Shown: piece by piece, positions 6,270 through 6,547 of the stretch
Numbering within the stretch: position 1 is the first letter of the stretch
How the letters are laid out: each line of letters starts with the position of its first letter
Assembly (NCBI GenBank): GCA_910577365.1
Contig: CAJTMU010000113.1
Coordinates: forward strand, 1-6,547
Origin: an uncultured Oscillospiraceae bacterium
GTDB lineage: Bacteria > Bacillota > Clostridia > Oscillospirales > Ruminococcaceae
Direction: 5' to 3'
DNA length: 6,547 nucleotides
Position numbers and translations under genes: made by a program
Notes under the pieces: model-generated
Told to the model about the DNA's origin: nothing
Database searches by the model: none
What the model saw: the letters and a program-made list of their open reading frames with translations, nothing else

Positions 6270-6298
6270 ATTATACCATACTTTACATTATTTTGCAA
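6270..6298 (-). promoter_or_regulatory. Sigma-A-type promoter of the DUF951-prfA operon
   Basis: On the minus strand there is a -35 TTGCAA (6298-6293), a 17-bp spacer and a perfect -10 TATAAT (6275-6270), preceded by TGG as an extended -10. Transcription would start near 6263, leaving a leader of about 98 nt before the GTG of the DUF951 gene. No known riboswitch or leader-peptide/attenuator arrangement is recognisable in that leader. Confidence 0.75.
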
Positions 6299-6346
6299 TA
6301 TTTATAGCAATATTTTTCAAAAATCTTTATTTTTTTTTAAATATTA

Positions 6347-6375
6347 TTGACAAGCCGGTTTAAATATGCTATAAT
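6347..6375 (+). promoter_or_regulatory. Consensus sigma-A promoter of tRNA-Ala
   Basis: TTGACA (6347-6352), a 17-bp spacer and TATAAT (6370-6375) match the housekeeping consensus perfectly. Transcription should begin around 6382, only a few bases before the mature tRNA 5' end at 6387. Such a perfect promoter fits a stable RNA gene. Confidence 0.92.
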
Positions 6376-6386
6376 ATTATGGCAAT

Positions 6387-6462
6387 GGGGGTATAGCTCA
6401 GTTGGGAGAGCGCTTGCTTCGCATGTAAGAGGTCAGGGGTTCGAATCCCCTTATCTCCACCA
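6387..6462 (+). tRNA. tRNA-Ala, anticodon CGC
   Basis: The sequence folds into a full cloverleaf. The acceptor stem is GGGGGTA with TATCTCC (two G-U pairs). The D stem is GCTC/GAGC with loop AGTTGGGA, and the anticodon stem is CTTGC/GTAAG with loop TTCGCAT. The variable loop is AGGTC. The T stem is AGGGG/CCCCT with loop TTCGAAT. The discriminator is A at 6459. CCA is encoded at 6460-6462. Positions 34-36 are CGC, reading GCG alanine codons. The G3-U70 wobble, the classic identity element for alanyl-tRNA synthetase, is present, confirming the assignment. It is a stand-alone gene with its own promoter and terminator. Confidence 0.97.
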
Positions 6463-6470
6463 AAAGCACG

Positions 6471-6502
6471 TCAGACCGCTTAACAAAGCGGTCTGATTTT
6501 TT
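6471..6502 (+). terminator. Intrinsic terminator after tRNA-Ala
   Basis: A perfect 11-bp stem, TCAGACCGCTT (6471-6481) with AAGCGGTCTGA (6486-6496), closes on a 4-nt loop and is followed directly by six T. It begins 8 nt after the encoded CCA. Confidence 0.95.
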
Positions 6503-6547
6503 ATTCCCCCGAAAAATCCCCGAAAAAGAGTAAAAAAATTATTTCGG

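Noticed and set aside
6507..6527. Short direct repeat CCCCGAAAAA, twice with one base between
   Set aside because: Only two 10-bp copies at the edge of the window; too little to distinguish from chance.

Overview
The window looks like a chromosomal stretch from a Gram-positive anaerobe of the class Clostridia, plausibly a Ruminococcus-like member of the Oscillospiraceae. The clues are a Bacillota-type GH16 lichenase, a DUF951 small protein, an M18 aminopeptidase of the clostridial/Thermotoga type, a coaE-lytic transglycosylase pair as in many clostridia, strong AGGAGG-like ribosome sites, consensus TTGACA/TATAAT promoters, and moderately GC-rich genes set in AT-rich intergenic DNA. The genus is an inference; the phylum is fairly secure.

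Layout from left to right. Positions 1-372 (+) hold the 3' part of a secreted-type GH16 endo-beta-1,3-1,4-glucanase, entering at its active-site motif. Positions 373-713 are a convergent intergenic region with a perfect 21-bp-arm hairpin (probably a two-way terminator) and an 80-nt imperfect palindrome. Positions 714-2123 (-) encode an M18 zinc aminopeptidase. Positions 2124-2638 have no credible gene but carry two tandem, ungapped copies of a roughly 186-bp palindromic repeat (about 89% identical, offset exactly 220 bp).

Positions 2639-6165 (-) form one tight five-gene operon, read right to left: a DUF951 small Cys-rich protein, prfA (release factor 1), a Sua5-type threonylcarbamoyl-AMP synthase (tsaC), coaE, and a membrane-anchored SLT-type lytic transglycosylase. 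Gaps are 50, 14, 2 and -1 nt. It mixes translation fidelity and termination (prfA, tsaC), CoA synthesis (coaE) and cell-wall turnover (SLT). prmC, often found next to prfA, is absent here.

Positions 6166-6386 are an AT-rich divergent promoter region: one sigma-A-like promoter fires left into the operon, another fires right into a single tRNA-Ala(CGC) gene at 6387-6462, which is closed by a textbook intrinsic terminator.

Most of the window is ordinary housekeeping sequence. I see no clear new defence, mobile or biosynthetic system. The least explained signal is the family of palindromic intergenic repeats on both sides of the aminopeptidase gene.
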